From positions 1 to 8,974 of the forward strand of contig JBGTDM010000253.1 in assembly GCA_041748315.1 (NCBI GenBank): DNA of 8,974 bases, written 5' to 3'. Source of the stretch: CALMEE01 sp041748315 (lineage in GTDB: Bacteria; Planctomycetota; Planctomycetia; Pirellulales; Pirellulaceae). A program made the position numbers and the translations under genes. This document shows, in pieces, positions 1-6,785 of this stretch (positions within the stretch are counted from its first letter, which is position 1; each line of letters opens with the position of its first letter). Below the pieces are notes generated by a model that was not told the origin of the DNA, ran no database searches, and saw only the letters and a list, made by a program, of their open reading frames with translations.

Positions 1-1484
1 CGAGCATAGGGATTCAAATACCAGTTCAGTCCGAGAGTTAATGCGGTTCCATCGCCACCGACAATATTTTCATCGTTTAGATCGACCTGAGAAAGTCTGG
101 CGGCAACCTGCCAGGCACCTATTCCGGTTTGAGTCATGCAATTGCAATCACGAACTCGCCAAAAATTCTCATGCGGTATCACCCGTCCCAATCGTCCCAT
201 TCGGCGGTCCCATGGAATATGTTCGCCGGTTAGGAAATAGGACGCATACACATAGCCGCCGTGCATATTGACGTTATTCGCGAAACCGATTCGGTCAACC
301 GACATCACTTGATATTCGCCGCCTAATTGGAATGGACCGGCATTGAAAACAGTTTCGACGCCAAACAGGTCGACTCGATTGGCGCGATCGACAATGCCAG
401 TATCCAACCAGAAGTTATTCGCCTGGGCTTCGGGTCGACTACGATAAATTGCTGCGTTATCTGCGCCCCCCTGACCGTCGGGGAAGGCGATTGATCCCGA
501 CGTACCAAAGTGAGCATAACCACGGCCGCCAGAGCATTCATCGTACCAGGGCGTGACGGCAAATCTTCCAGCAAACTCGGGCTGATAATGATCGCCAACA
601 TAGCCGTTTGAAAATTGAGTCAACCGATAGTGGTAATAACCATATTGCCAATTGAACCTTAGATCATCGCTGTATCCAAAACTGGAAATTCCCATGCGTC
701 GGCTAAATGAATTGAAGGCTTCGATGGCCATGGGCCGTTCCATGAACACGTTGAAGCGACTATCGTTCCATGAATCCAACCCGTAGGGCCGCTTGTGATT
801 ACCAATCACAATATGATTGAAAAAAGGTAGGTGGCGAAATCCAATAAACGCATCTCGGTACGAGATCCGCAGATGATCAAACATATCGGCATGATCAGCA
901 AGTTCCATCTCCAAACGATAGAACATGTTGTCGCGAACGTCACCTTGCACTCCGATTCGCAATCGTCGGAAAATAAATCGATCCTGTGGGTCCCCTCCCT
1001 CGAGAGGAAATAGCGTGGGATCAACATCGGGGAACCCCCAGTAGTCGGTCTGGATTCGGCCAAAAAGCCTCATTGTCTGACCCGTATGCCCACCCATTAC
1101 CATGTCATCCAGTGAATCATCAACCGAAGCAAACCATCGGCGTTGGGCTCCCAATTCGTTTCTCAAGCCGTCGATCTGCTGGGCTTGGCTGGCAACGGCC
1201 TGATCGGCCACCTTCAACGCATCGATTTCGGCTCGAAATTGTTGAAGCTGCTCAGAAATTGCTGCTTCCGTCAACAATCGGTCGTCCTGGGTTGATGGAG
1301 AATAACTGGCTTGATGGAAACGTGAATCGGTCAGGGATGAATCGGAGATCAAAGTCCCGGAATGATTGCCGAATGGGCTGAGCGGTAATATGCTTGATTG
1401 ATCGCTCAACGTCGTTTGCGCAAGTACAGCTTTAATCATCATTAAATGTACAAGCAGGCCGAAAACACCGTAAGTGATTTTCAT
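1..1484 (-). CDS. Phosphate-selective porin O/P (OprP/OprO)-type outer-membrane porin, 3' end missing
   Basis: An outer-membrane beta-barrel channel for small solutes, probably anions by family. The minus-strand frame from the ATG at 1484 is open for 494 codons to the left edge, so the C-terminus lies outside. Residues 1-22 form a signal peptide (basic start, hydrophobic core, ending VLAQ). Residues about 70-115 are a heptad-like coiled coil, usual in planctomycete porins. The barrel starts near residue 138 (RLFGRIQTDYWGFPD). Family hallmarks follow: FRRLRIGVQGDV (172-183), the DAFIGFRHLP strand (211-220), GNHKRPYGL (228-236), VFMERPM (246-252) and, near the edge, LTLGLNWYLNPY (482-493). An inner ATG at residue 15 or 16 would spoil the signal peptide, so the outer ATG is preferred. 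No strong Shine-Dalgarno is visible. Four cysteines (317, 447, 449 and one in neighbouring positions uncertain) are not diagnostic. It is separated from the BMC operon by 399 bases; a role in uptake for that pathway is only possible. Confidence 0.9.
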   Translation of the reverse strand, partial: MKITYGVFGLLVHLMMIKAVLAQTTLSDQSSILPLSPFGNHSGTLISDSSLTDSRFHQASYSPSTQDDRLLTEAAISEQLQQFRAEIDALKVADQAVASQAQQIDGLRNELGAQRRWFASVDDSLDDMVMGGHTGQTMRLFGRIQTDYWGFPDVDPTLFPLEGGDPQDRFIFRRLRIGVQGDVRDNMFYRLEMELADHADMFDHLRISYRDAFIGFRHLPFFNHIVIGNHKRPYGLDSWNDSRFNVFMERPMAIEAFNSFSRRMGISSFGYSDDLRFNWQYGYYHYRLTQFSNGYVGDHYQPEFAGRFAVTPWYDECSGGRGYAHFGTSGSIAFPDGQGGADNAAIYRSRPEAQANNFWLDTGIVDRANRVDLFGVETVFNAGPFQLGGEYQVMSVDRIGFANNVNMHGGYVYASYFLTGEHIPWDRRMGRLGRVIPHENFWRVRDCNCMTQTGIGAWQVAARLSQVDLNDENIVGGDGTALTLGLNWYLNPYA

Positions 1485-1577
1485 TGTACGGATTCTTATT
1501 CTAAACACGGAAAATCTGAGTTATTCTTATTTTCGACTTGCCCCAATATTTCCTTGAGTTCCGATTTCACCTCACGA

Positions 1578-1629
1578 AACGATCATGCACAATCCAATGA
1601 TCGAGGGCCTCAAACTCACAATGATCGTT
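1578..1629. repeat. Cluster of three atgatcg-type repeats, possible operator for the porin gene
   Basis: Seen directly: aacgatcat at 1578-1586 is the exact reverse complement of atgatcgtt at 1621-1629. A third copy, atgatcg, lies at 1597-1603. The two right-hand copies share caatgatcg (1595-1603 and 1619-1627) and start 24 bases apart. The cluster lies about 95-145 bases upstream of the porin ATG, a reasonable place for a regulator site. The function is inferred; the motif contains a common GATC core, so chance is not excluded. Confidence 0.3.
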
Positions 1630-1799
1630 AAGGTCGAGCCGAATTGATATCATTTTCCGCTGCCGCGATGGCATAGGGACATGCGCGCTTCCCACCAACA
1701 CATGAATCGACCACGATAGAATTTCGCCCATGGTGAGCCCTGAGATGGATCTCATCGTCCTTGGGGCATCGACCCGAAACGTAGGCACCGTTATCGGTT

Positions 1800-1817
1800 C
1801 GTAGAAGTAATTCTACG
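1800..1817. terminator. Short hairpin after the last BMC operon gene, weak terminator candidate
   Basis: The sequence cgtagaa-gtaa-ttctacg forms a perfect 7-bp stem with a 4-base loop, 67 bases past the stop codon of the dehydrogenase gene. On the minus strand no T-run follows it, so it does not meet the usual rule for intrinsic termination. It may be a processing or 3'-end stabilising structure, or nothing. Confidence 0.25.
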
Positions 1818-1883
1818 GAATTTCGACGATGGGACGACTGATACCAACACCGACTATCAAATCGGTACCACCCTGCCTCTGGT

Positions 1884-2843
1884 CTAGTTGGGACTGATGG
1901 TCGATTTGGATGAAATCAGCATTTGCCACGTTTGCTTTAAAGAATTCGCACTGTTTCGAAGCTGATTCTCCTCAATTGGCCAGAATGGAGACGAGACGTG
2001 TTTGACAGCTCCAGTCCGACCGACGACTGTCGGGACGGATAACGTAATATCGCGGATCCCTGAAATCGTTCCTGTTTGTAATGATGAAACAGGCAGAATT
2101 CGTTGTTGGTCAAGCACGATCGACTCCACCACATCAGCAATCGCGACGCCAACCGCGAATCCAGCTCCCCCTTTGAACTTGATGACCTCGGCGCCGGATT
2201 TTTTGGTTTGCTCGAAAACTCGCATGGCAAGCTGTGAGCTCCAGTCAGGAAATTTCTCGATCGACATACCTGCCACCGTAGCCGAGGACCAGATTGGAAC
2301 CATGGAGTCACCATGCTCACCCAAAATTAATGCAGCAACCTGGGAGGCTGGAACACCCAGTTGACTCGCAATCAAACTCCGGAACCGAATCGTGTCGAGC
2401 TGCGTTCCCAAGCCGATGATTTGTTGTGGTGGCAACTTCAGTTCTTGAATTGCCAGATGCGTGAGCAAGTCAACTGGATTGGATACCACGAATATAATCG
2501 CTTCAGTCTTGGTTCCACGCAGCACGATCTCGGACAAAATCGTGCGAAACAGTTGCGTGTTGCGATGGATCAAATCCAAGCGACTTTCATTGGGCTGCCG
2601 GCGCAATCCAGCCGTAATACAGATCACATCACTGTCAATAAAGTCGCGGCTACATCCGGTTCGGACGATTTGATCTGATAGCAAGGGACTGCTGTGTAAA
2701 AGGTCAAGGGCTTGGCCGGTCGCCAAATCCTGATTGACATCGATCAACACAATTTCACGGATTGTTCCCCGCATTTGTAAGGCGAACGCCGTGCAGGAAC
2801 CGACAAGTCCTCCTCCGCCAACGATTGAAATCTTCTGCCCCAT
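1884..2843 (-). CDS. Lactate/malate dehydrogenase family protein of the BMC operon
   Basis: An NAD-dependent 2-hydroxyacid dehydrogenase of the LDH/MDH superfamily, 319 residues, a normal full length. Seen: nucleotide-binding loop VGGGGLVGS (8-16), where most relatives have GAG; ribose-binding Asp35 at the end of the second strand; SNPVD (121-125); substrate and proton-relay residues Asp150, Arg153 and catalytic His177 in GEHGDS. The mobile loop reads AGLRRQPNESR (78-88). Aligned to LDH (AGANQKPGETR), the specificity position is Arg82 instead of Gln, as in malate dehydrogenases. Arg88 is the conserved loop arginine. The start ATG overlaps the aldolase stop by one base (TAATG), with GGGGAAAT just upstream, so translation is coupled. 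In this pathway it probably reoxidises NADH made by the aldehyde dehydrogenase; the true substrate pair is not decided by sequence. No targeting helix is evident at either end. Confidence 0.9.
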   Translation of the reverse strand: MGQKISIVGGGGLVGSCTAFALQMRGTIREIVLIDVNQDLATGQALDLLHSSPLLSDQIVRTGCSRDFIDSDVICITAGLRRQPNESRLDLIHRNTQLFRTILSEIVLRGTKTEAIIFVVSNPVDLLTHLAIQELKLPPQQIIGLGTQLDTIRFRSLIASQLGVPASQVAALILGEHGDSMVPIWSSATVAGMSIEKFPDWSSQLAMRVFEQTKKSGAEVIKFKGGAGFAVGVAIADVVESIVLDQQRILPVSSLQTGTISGIRDITLSVPTVVGRTGAVKHVSSPFWPIEENQLRNSANSLKQTWQMLISSKSTISPN

Positions 2844-3754
2844 TATTTCCCCTTCAGTAAACTAAGCGATTGCAAAACGCGATCGGTGATTTCCTGGATC
2901 AACTGCTCCGTGTCGGAAACACTTGCAGTTTGAATGGTGCTTGCCGAATGCTTGCTATATTCGCCGTTCGATTCCGAAGCCGGACCGGATTTTATCGAAT
3001 CTGGGTGGGGTTGAAAGGCACGTTGTTCGACTCCCGAGTTCGTCCAACTCTCGCGAAAGATGTCGTTCGCACAAATATCACAATCTTTGTATTCGTCGAG
3101 GTTCCTGGGATCACTAAAGCCCCATTGCTGCTTCAGTTCCAATAGTTCACGACTCTTCTCATGGCTCAGATAATTCACGCCACCCAGACTTTTCGCCAAG
3201 ATCAAGATCCGGCAATAGGCATCAAGAATTTCGGTCCACCAATAGGCTCGCTCTACGTCTTCCCCATAACTTACCGTACCATGATTGGCAAGGATGATGA
3301 CGTTGGTCTTTTTCACAAACGGTATGATCGTATCGGCGAACTGTTGACCGCCAGGAGTTTCATATCGCGTGATTGGGACATCCCCCAAAAAGACTTCAAC
3401 TTCCGGTAGAATACACTGCGGAATGGGTTCTCGAGCGACTGCGAACGCGGTGGCATGCGGCGGATGACAATGTACGACACTATTCACATCGGGTCGATTC
3501 CGAAAAATCTCAAGATGCAATAGCGCTTCACTCGAACGCTTTTTTCGACCGGCGATTTGTTTGCCACTCATGTCCACAGTGCAAATATCGTCTGGCTTCA
3601 AGAATCCTTTACTGTGCATCGTTGGTGTACACAACACTTCGTTTTCGCCAATGCGAAGCGAAATATTGCCATCATTTGCGGCCGCGAATCCTTTGTTATA
3701 GAGCCTTCGGCCAATTTCACAAATCTGCTGCTTCGCTTGATAGACATTCATCAT
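2843..3754 (-). CDS. Class II (zinc) fuculose/rhamnulose-phosphate aldolase with C-terminal encapsulation peptide
   Basis: It cleaves a deoxy-ketose 1-phosphate to dihydroxyacetone phosphate and L-lactaldehyde, the entry reaction of this BMC type. The catalytic domain (about 1-215) belongs to the FucA/AraD family. GNIS (29-32) binds the phosphate region, Glu76 is the catalytic acid/base, and His95, His97 (HCHPPHA) and His158 (ANHG) are the zinc ligands. Each is offset by exactly three from E. coli FucA (73, 92, 94, 155). At 303 residues it is about 90 longer than FucA: a polar, Ser/Pro-rich linker (about 230-277) leads to an amphipathic helix, TEQLIQEITDRVLQSLSLL (282-300), typical of a shell-targeting peptide. 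Two ATGs in tandem open the gene; the first is used here. Nine bases separate it from the preceding BMC-P gene, and its stop overlaps the next start. Fuculose versus rhamnulose preference cannot be read from sequence. Confidence 0.93.
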   Translation of the reverse strand: MMNVYQAKQQICEIGRRLYNKGFAAANDGNISLRIGENEVLCTPTMHSKGFLKPDDICTVDMSGKQIAGRKKRSSEALLHLEIFRNRPDVNSVVHCHPPHATAFAVAREPIPQCILPEVEVFLGDVPITRYETPGGQQFADTIIPFVKKTNVIILANHGTVSYGEDVERAYWWTEILDAYCRILILAKSLGGVNYLSHEKSRELLELKQQWGFSDPRNLDEYKDCDICANDIFRESWTNSGVEQRAFQPHPDSIKSGPASESNGEYSKHSASTIQTASVSDTEQLIQEITDRVLQSLSLLKGK

Positions 3755-3763
3755 TGGCCTAAC

Positions 3764-4087
3764 CTATTCAAGAATTTTATGATCATTCATTATTTTTATT
3801 TGCTGCCAGTCAAGCTCGATCGTATCCAGCAATGCGGCGACGTAAGCATCAATCGGTTTTTTGTCAGGGCGGAACGGGCGTGCCGCCTCCGTCCCTTCAC
3901 TTATCGCGACCATCGCGCCAACACCACAACCTAACTCATCCCAGGCCACGATGATTTCACCGTCTGAAACCAGATTTTGATGTTCAACACTTGGCTCTAA
4001 TGGCATGACAACTTTCAACGATGCTCGCTCAAAGCTCGCATGGTTTAGATTCAGAGTCACGCTACCTACGACTTGGGCAATTCTCAC
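3764..4087 (-). CDS. BMC-P pentamer shell protein C (EutN/CcmL family), atypical loop
   Basis: A vertex protein of the microcompartment shell, 107 residues. The N-terminus (RIAQVVGSVTLN) and the C-terminal half, with the run PFRPDKKPIDAYVAALLDTI, are typical of the longer EutN/CcmL proteins. The family signature, normally D-x-x-G-A-G-x-G-D, reads WDELGCGVGAMV (49-60): Cys54 replaces Ala and Ala58 replaces Asp. The start is the GTG at 4087: GGAGGAG lies three bases before it with the family N-terminus directly after, and the codon overlaps the previous stop (GTGA). A longer ATG-initiated frame from 4147 would add a tail foreign to the family and lie inside the upstream gene. It is one of three divergent BMC-P proteins here, perhaps for different vertex positions. 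Confidence 0.93.
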   Translation of the reverse strand: MRIAQVVGSVTLNLNHASFERASLKVVMPLEPSVEHQNLVSDGEIIVAWDELGCGVGAMVAISEGTEAARPFRPDKKPIDAYVAALLDTIELDWQQIKIMNDHKILE

Positions 4088-4725
4088 AAACTCCTCCGTT
4101 TTTCCAGTTCGTTTTCGATTGAACGAAGTAGCGAACCCTGCCGCCATGGTTGACGGCTCGTGTCAACAATCAACACGTTGGGATGAATTTGGATTTCTGC
4201 CGCTTTGACACACTCTGCTGACTCTACGATCGCAGCTCGTATCCCAGGATCGCGGTTTAACAAGCAATTTAATGCCTGAGGGCGATACGTCAAAACAATT
4301 GCGAAAGCATGATTTGGATCATGAATCTTCTCCAACACTTCTTTGACGACGCTCTCTTGGACACTTCCCCTGCGGTCGTAAATCAAATTGAACCGTGACG
4401 ATGCGTGATCGCCCCTAACGGGCTTCATTCCACAGAAACGAACAATTTGAATGTTTCGTCGACGCAACTCGTCGCGAGCCAACGGAGTAATAATAGCTCG
4501 CGATTCGATCCACAATTCATTCGCTTCGTCAGCAATATCTTTGACTCCAAAGACATTTCCTCGGAAACGATGCGTGGCCGAGTCGCTATCCGCAGTGTTG
4601 GACGGCTCAAAATCCATTCCAGCCATCGGCGAACTGGCCCCGCTCAAACGAGCCAAAACTCGCTGCACCACCAGCTCAATTTGTTCCTGATTCAATTGCA
4701 TGCGTTTCTGGTCACCGGTAAACAT
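4084..4725 (-). CDS. BMC-associated protein of unassigned function with N-terminal targeting helix
   Basis: I do not recognise a firm family. From the ATG at 4725 it has 213 residues. Residues 9-27 (MQLNQEQIELVVQRVLARL) form an amphipathic helix like those of encapsulated enzymes, followed by a flexible linker (about 30-52). The middle part has FGVKDIADEANEL (59-71) and IITPLARDELRRRNIQIVR (78-96), a motif type I associate with other BMC-linked accessory proteins. The end, NRDPGIRAAIVESAECVKAA...HPNVLIVD (157-188), resembles the C-terminal part of RpiB/LacAB sugar-phosphate isomerases (N-x-x-P-G-I-R-A-A ... N-A-N-V-L), but the expected substrate-binding residues before it are not kept. The start overlaps the BMC-P B stop (TGATG); a second ATG at 4701 would begin right at the helix and is equally possible. 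It is probably a lumen protein, enzymatic or scaffolding. Confidence 0.8.
   Translation of the reverse strand: MFTGDQKRMQLNQEQIELVVQRVLARLSGASSPMAGMDFEPSNTADSDSATHRFRGNVFGVKDIADEANELWIESRAIITPLARDELRRRNIQIVRFCGMKPVRGDHASSRFNLIYDRRGSVQESVVKEVLEKIHDPNHAFAIVLTYRPQALNCLLNRDPGIRAAIVESAECVKAAEIQIHPNVLIVDTSRQPWRQGSLLRSIENELEKRRSL
4091..4097 (-). promoter_or_regulatory. Strong ribosome binding site GGAGGAG that fixes the GTG start of BMC-P C
   Basis: On the minus strand GGAGGAG is followed by TTT and then GTG at 4087. The site lies inside the end of the upstream gene. It supports the GTG start over the in-frame ATG 60 bases upstream. Confidence 0.75.
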
Positions 4726-4979
4726 CAATCTTTGAGTCCGACGATCGTCCAACGGGCTGGAGTTGTCTCATCGTTTAAAAAGTCCTTGCAGAAACGCCCA
4801 TCACTGGTAATCATCACCCAGTCGCCAACTCCGGCACCGATCACATCCACGACAATAAACGGAAACCCGTCCGGTTTCCCGTCGACCGTCATTGGTTGGG
4901 CAATCGCCAGTTTTGCTCCAAACAGACTTGGGTGCTTAACGGTCGAGGTTGCAACTCCGATAATCGTAGCTTGTTGCAT
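4725..4979 (-). CDS. BMC-P pentamer shell protein B (EutN/CcmL family), short form
   Basis: A shell vertex protein of 84 residues, close to the minimal EutN/CcmL length. It starts MQQATIIGVATSTVKHPSL, followed by GAKLAIAQP (21-29) and the signature DVIGAGVGDWVMITSDG (45-61) that shapes the pentamer pore region, and ends TIVGLKD. The start at 4979 is chosen because AAGGGAT lies upstream and the family N-terminus begins there; a longer frame from 5027 would overlap the aldehyde dehydrogenase gene and add a non-family tail. One base separates it from the dehydrogenase stop, and its own stop overlaps the next ATG, so it is translated in a coupled manner. Confidence 0.94.
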   Translation of the reverse strand: MQQATIIGVATSTVKHPSLFGAKLAIAQPMTVDGKPDGFPFIVVDVIGAGVGDWVMITSDGRFCKDFLNDETTPARWTIVGLKD

Positions 4980-4980
4980 T

Positions 4981-6453
4981 CTAATCCCTTGGCTTGCCGA
5001 TAATACGCAACCCCTCGACCATCGCACAGCGACGTTGGCGGGTAAACGTCATTGGAGTCGTCACTCCTTCGCCCGTCGGTCCGGCGATTGAATATGAGAA
5101 GTATCCCTCGCCGCCGATTCCGTTCCCAGCGGTCGACGGCCCATTCTTGACAAATATCGTCGTGTCCAAAACCTGTCCCATTCGCGTCATGTTTCGCACA
5201 CTATTGGAGTGGATCAAGCTGGTATGCCGAAAACCATGCTCGTAGATTCGAGCCCATTCAATCGCCTGATCGACATCCTTGCAGCGCACCACTGGGACGA
5301 ATGGCATCATTTGTTCGGCGGACACCATCGGATGTGTTTCCTCAGTTTCCCCAAACAGCAAACGTGTCGAGTGATGCACCTGCGCACCGGCGGCTTCGGC
5401 TAAAACGGCTGCATCCTGACCGACAAACTCCTTGACAGCGACGTAATGGCCTTGTGCGTCGATTTTGATTGCTTGTTCAGTTAGTCGATCGATCTGCGGA
5501 CGGCTTAACCGCACCGCACCCTGACCCTCCAATGCCTGCATCAATTCGTCTGCAACCTGTTTAACGACGAAGATTTGTTTTTCGCCGATACATAACAAAT
5601 TATTGTCATAGGAAGCACCATCGATAATACATTTGGCAGCGCGTTGAATATCGGCAGTTTCATCAACGACAACCGGTGGGTTCCCTGGGCCAGCGACAAT
5701 CGCCCGTTTCCCGGAATTTAATGCTGCCCGCGCGACCGCTGGACCGCCTGTTACGCAGATAAGCGCGACATCACGATGGCTGAAAATTTCATTTGCGGTC
5801 TCAATCGAGGGCTCTTCAATGACACAGACCAAATTGTCGATTCCAAATTCGCGAACCAACGCCTGATTAAAACGTCGGACGCCTTCAGCCGCAATTCGCT
5901 TGCCGCTGGGATGAGGATTTGCGACCAGCGTATTGCCGGCCGATATCATACTGATGGCGTTGGCAGCCAATGTCGGGAGTGAATGAGTTACAGGTGTCAC
6001 GACGCCAATCACACCAAACGGCGCCGGTTCGATCACCGTCAGCCCATAGTCGCCACTAAAGACCTGACTTTGCAGAAATTCGACCCCTGGTAAATGATCT
6101 GCCAAAATAGCCAATTTTTCAATTTTGTGCTCGAGCCGCCCGACCCGTGTTTCATTGAACTCGAGTGTTCCCAATTCAACGGCCTGGGTTTTGCATATAT
6201 CACGAATGATATCTGTAATCCGTTTTCGATGTTGAATACCGAGTTGAGAAAGTTGTTCGAAAGCGATTCGAGCAGCAGCAATGGCATGATCGACATTGGT
6301 GAATACGCCAAAACGATGACCACTCGCACCGCCGCCGGGTCGGCTCTGCTTCGATCCATGTCTGTGGGACGTCGAATTCTGTTCCGAAACCACTTGTTCA
6401 AGTACCTCGGTGACGACTCGGCGAACGAATTGTTCATCGATGATTAGACTCAT
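4981..6453 (-). CDS. CoA-acylating aldehyde dehydrogenase (PduP/EutE type) with N-terminal encapsulation peptide
   Basis: It oxidises an aldehyde, here probably L-lactaldehyde, with NAD+ and CoA to the acyl-CoA inside the shell. From the ATG at 6453 it has 490 residues. The first 22 or so (helix IIDEQFVRRVVTEVLEQV) match encapsulation peptides of PduP-like enzymes; a Gly/Ser/His-rich linker (about 27-47) follows, then the ALDH fold. Seen: cofactor region PFGVIGVVTPVTH; CVTGGP; AGPGNPPVVVD; and the catalytic cysteine in SYDNNLLCIGEK (Cys288). The family usually lacks the general-base Glu of hydrolytic ALDHs. A GTG at 6462 overlaps the previous stop (GTGA), but GGAGG (6464-6468) sits one base from it and ten from the ATG, so the ATG is favoured. 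It ends one base before BMC-P B. Confidence 0.95.
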   Translation of the reverse strand: MSLIIDEQFVRRVVTEVLEQVVSEQNSTSHRHGSKQSRPGGGASGHRFGVFTNVDHAIAAARIAFEQLSQLGIQHRKRITDIIRDICKTQAVELGTLEFNETRVGRLEHKIEKLAILADHLPGVEFLQSQVFSGDYGLTVIEPAPFGVIGVVTPVTHSLPTLAANAISMISAGNTLVANPHPSGKRIAAEGVRRFNQALVREFGIDNLVCVIEEPSIETANEIFSHRDVALICVTGGPAVARAALNSGKRAIVAGPGNPPVVVDETADIQRAAKCIIDGASYDNNLLCIGEKQIFVVKQVADELMQALEGQGAVRLSRPQIDRLTEQAIKIDAQGHYVAVKEFVGQDAAVLAEAAGAQVHHSTRLLFGETEETHPMVSAEQMMPFVPVVRCKDVDQAIEWARIYEHGFRHTSLIHSNSVRNMTRMGQVLDTTIFVKNGPSTAGNGIGGEGYFSYSIAGPTGEGVTTPMTFTRQRRCAMVEGLRIIGKPRD

Positions 6454-6458
6454 AGGAT

Positions 6459-6785
6459 TCACGCCTCCAGAGGTTCACGATTGCGATCGTAGATACAATG
6501 CTTTTCAAGTTGGACTTGATCGACAATGCCGACGATCACCGTATCAACCGGCAAGTCCTTGGTTACCGGGGTCATCCGAGCACTCGATCCCTGCGTGATT
6601 AAAACGATGTCTCCAACCCCAGCTCCAATGAGGTCCACCGCAACGAACGAGCGTCCAGTTGCAAGTAATGCTTCGCGCGATGAAGGATCGACTCGGTAGG
6701 GCTCGACCAACATCAATTTACGCCCCACGAACGATTCAACCTTTTGCGTTGAAACAAGTGAGCCGACGACTTTAGCTATGAACAT
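6459..6785 (-). CDS. BMC-P pentamer shell protein A (EutN/CcmL family)
   Basis: A shell vertex protein of 108 residues. The N-terminus MFIAKVVGSLVSTQKVESF is classic for the family, as are GRKLMLVEP (21-29) and the signature DLIGAGVGDIVLITQGSSAR (51-70). A C-terminal tail of about 15 residues (from VQLEKHC to PLEA) extends past the usual end. The ATG at 6785 has GGAG eight bases upstream; the first ten bases of the gene overlap the end of the kinase gene, which suggests coupled translation. It is the most canonical of the three BMC-P proteins together with BMC-P B; BMC-P C deviates in the signature loop. Confidence 0.95.
   Translation of the reverse strand: MFIAKVVGSLVSTQKVESFVGRKLMLVEPYRVDPSSREALLATGRSFVAVDLIGAGVGDIVLITQGSSARMTPVTKDLPVDTVIVGIVDQVQLEKHCIYDRNREPLEA
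6464..6468 (-). promoter_or_regulatory. Ribosome binding site GGAGG that decides the aldehyde dehydrogenase start
   Basis: GGAGG on the minus strand ends one base before the GTG at 6462 and ten bases before the ATG at 6453. One base is too close for initiation and ten is acceptable, so the ATG start is favoured. The site lies in the last codons of BMC-P A. Confidence 0.6.

Larger units (their letters stand above)
1485..1883. other. 399-base stretch without a convincing gene, between the BMC operon and the porin
   Basis: It must hold the end of the BMC transcript and probably the porin promoter. The longest minus-strand frame (73 codons, 1567-1788) has no recognisable domain and no good ribosome site. 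A second frame (1631-1885) is open for about 85 codons but has no start codon, and a third (1496-1582) reads like an acidic/basic helix. These could be chance or the remains of a frame-broken small gene. Visible structure: a GATC-containing repeat cluster at 1578-1629, a tight palindrome at 1741-1754 (tgagat-gg-atctca) and a 7-bp hairpin at 1800-1817. I see no clear sigma-70 promoter. Confidence 0.5.

Noticed and set aside
986..1381. 131-codon plus-strand frame in the left part
   Set aside because: It is antisense to the porin, whose frame is open for 494 codons with clear family motifs.
1567..1788. 73-residue minus-strand reading frame as a gene
   Set aside because: No recognisable domain, signal or ribosome site; kept only as part of a possible broken gene.
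4405..5091. 228-codon plus-strand frame opposite the orphan protein, BMC-P B and ALDH genes
   Set aside because: It runs antisense across three well-supported genes and its product is low-complexity without a known motif; a shadow frame.
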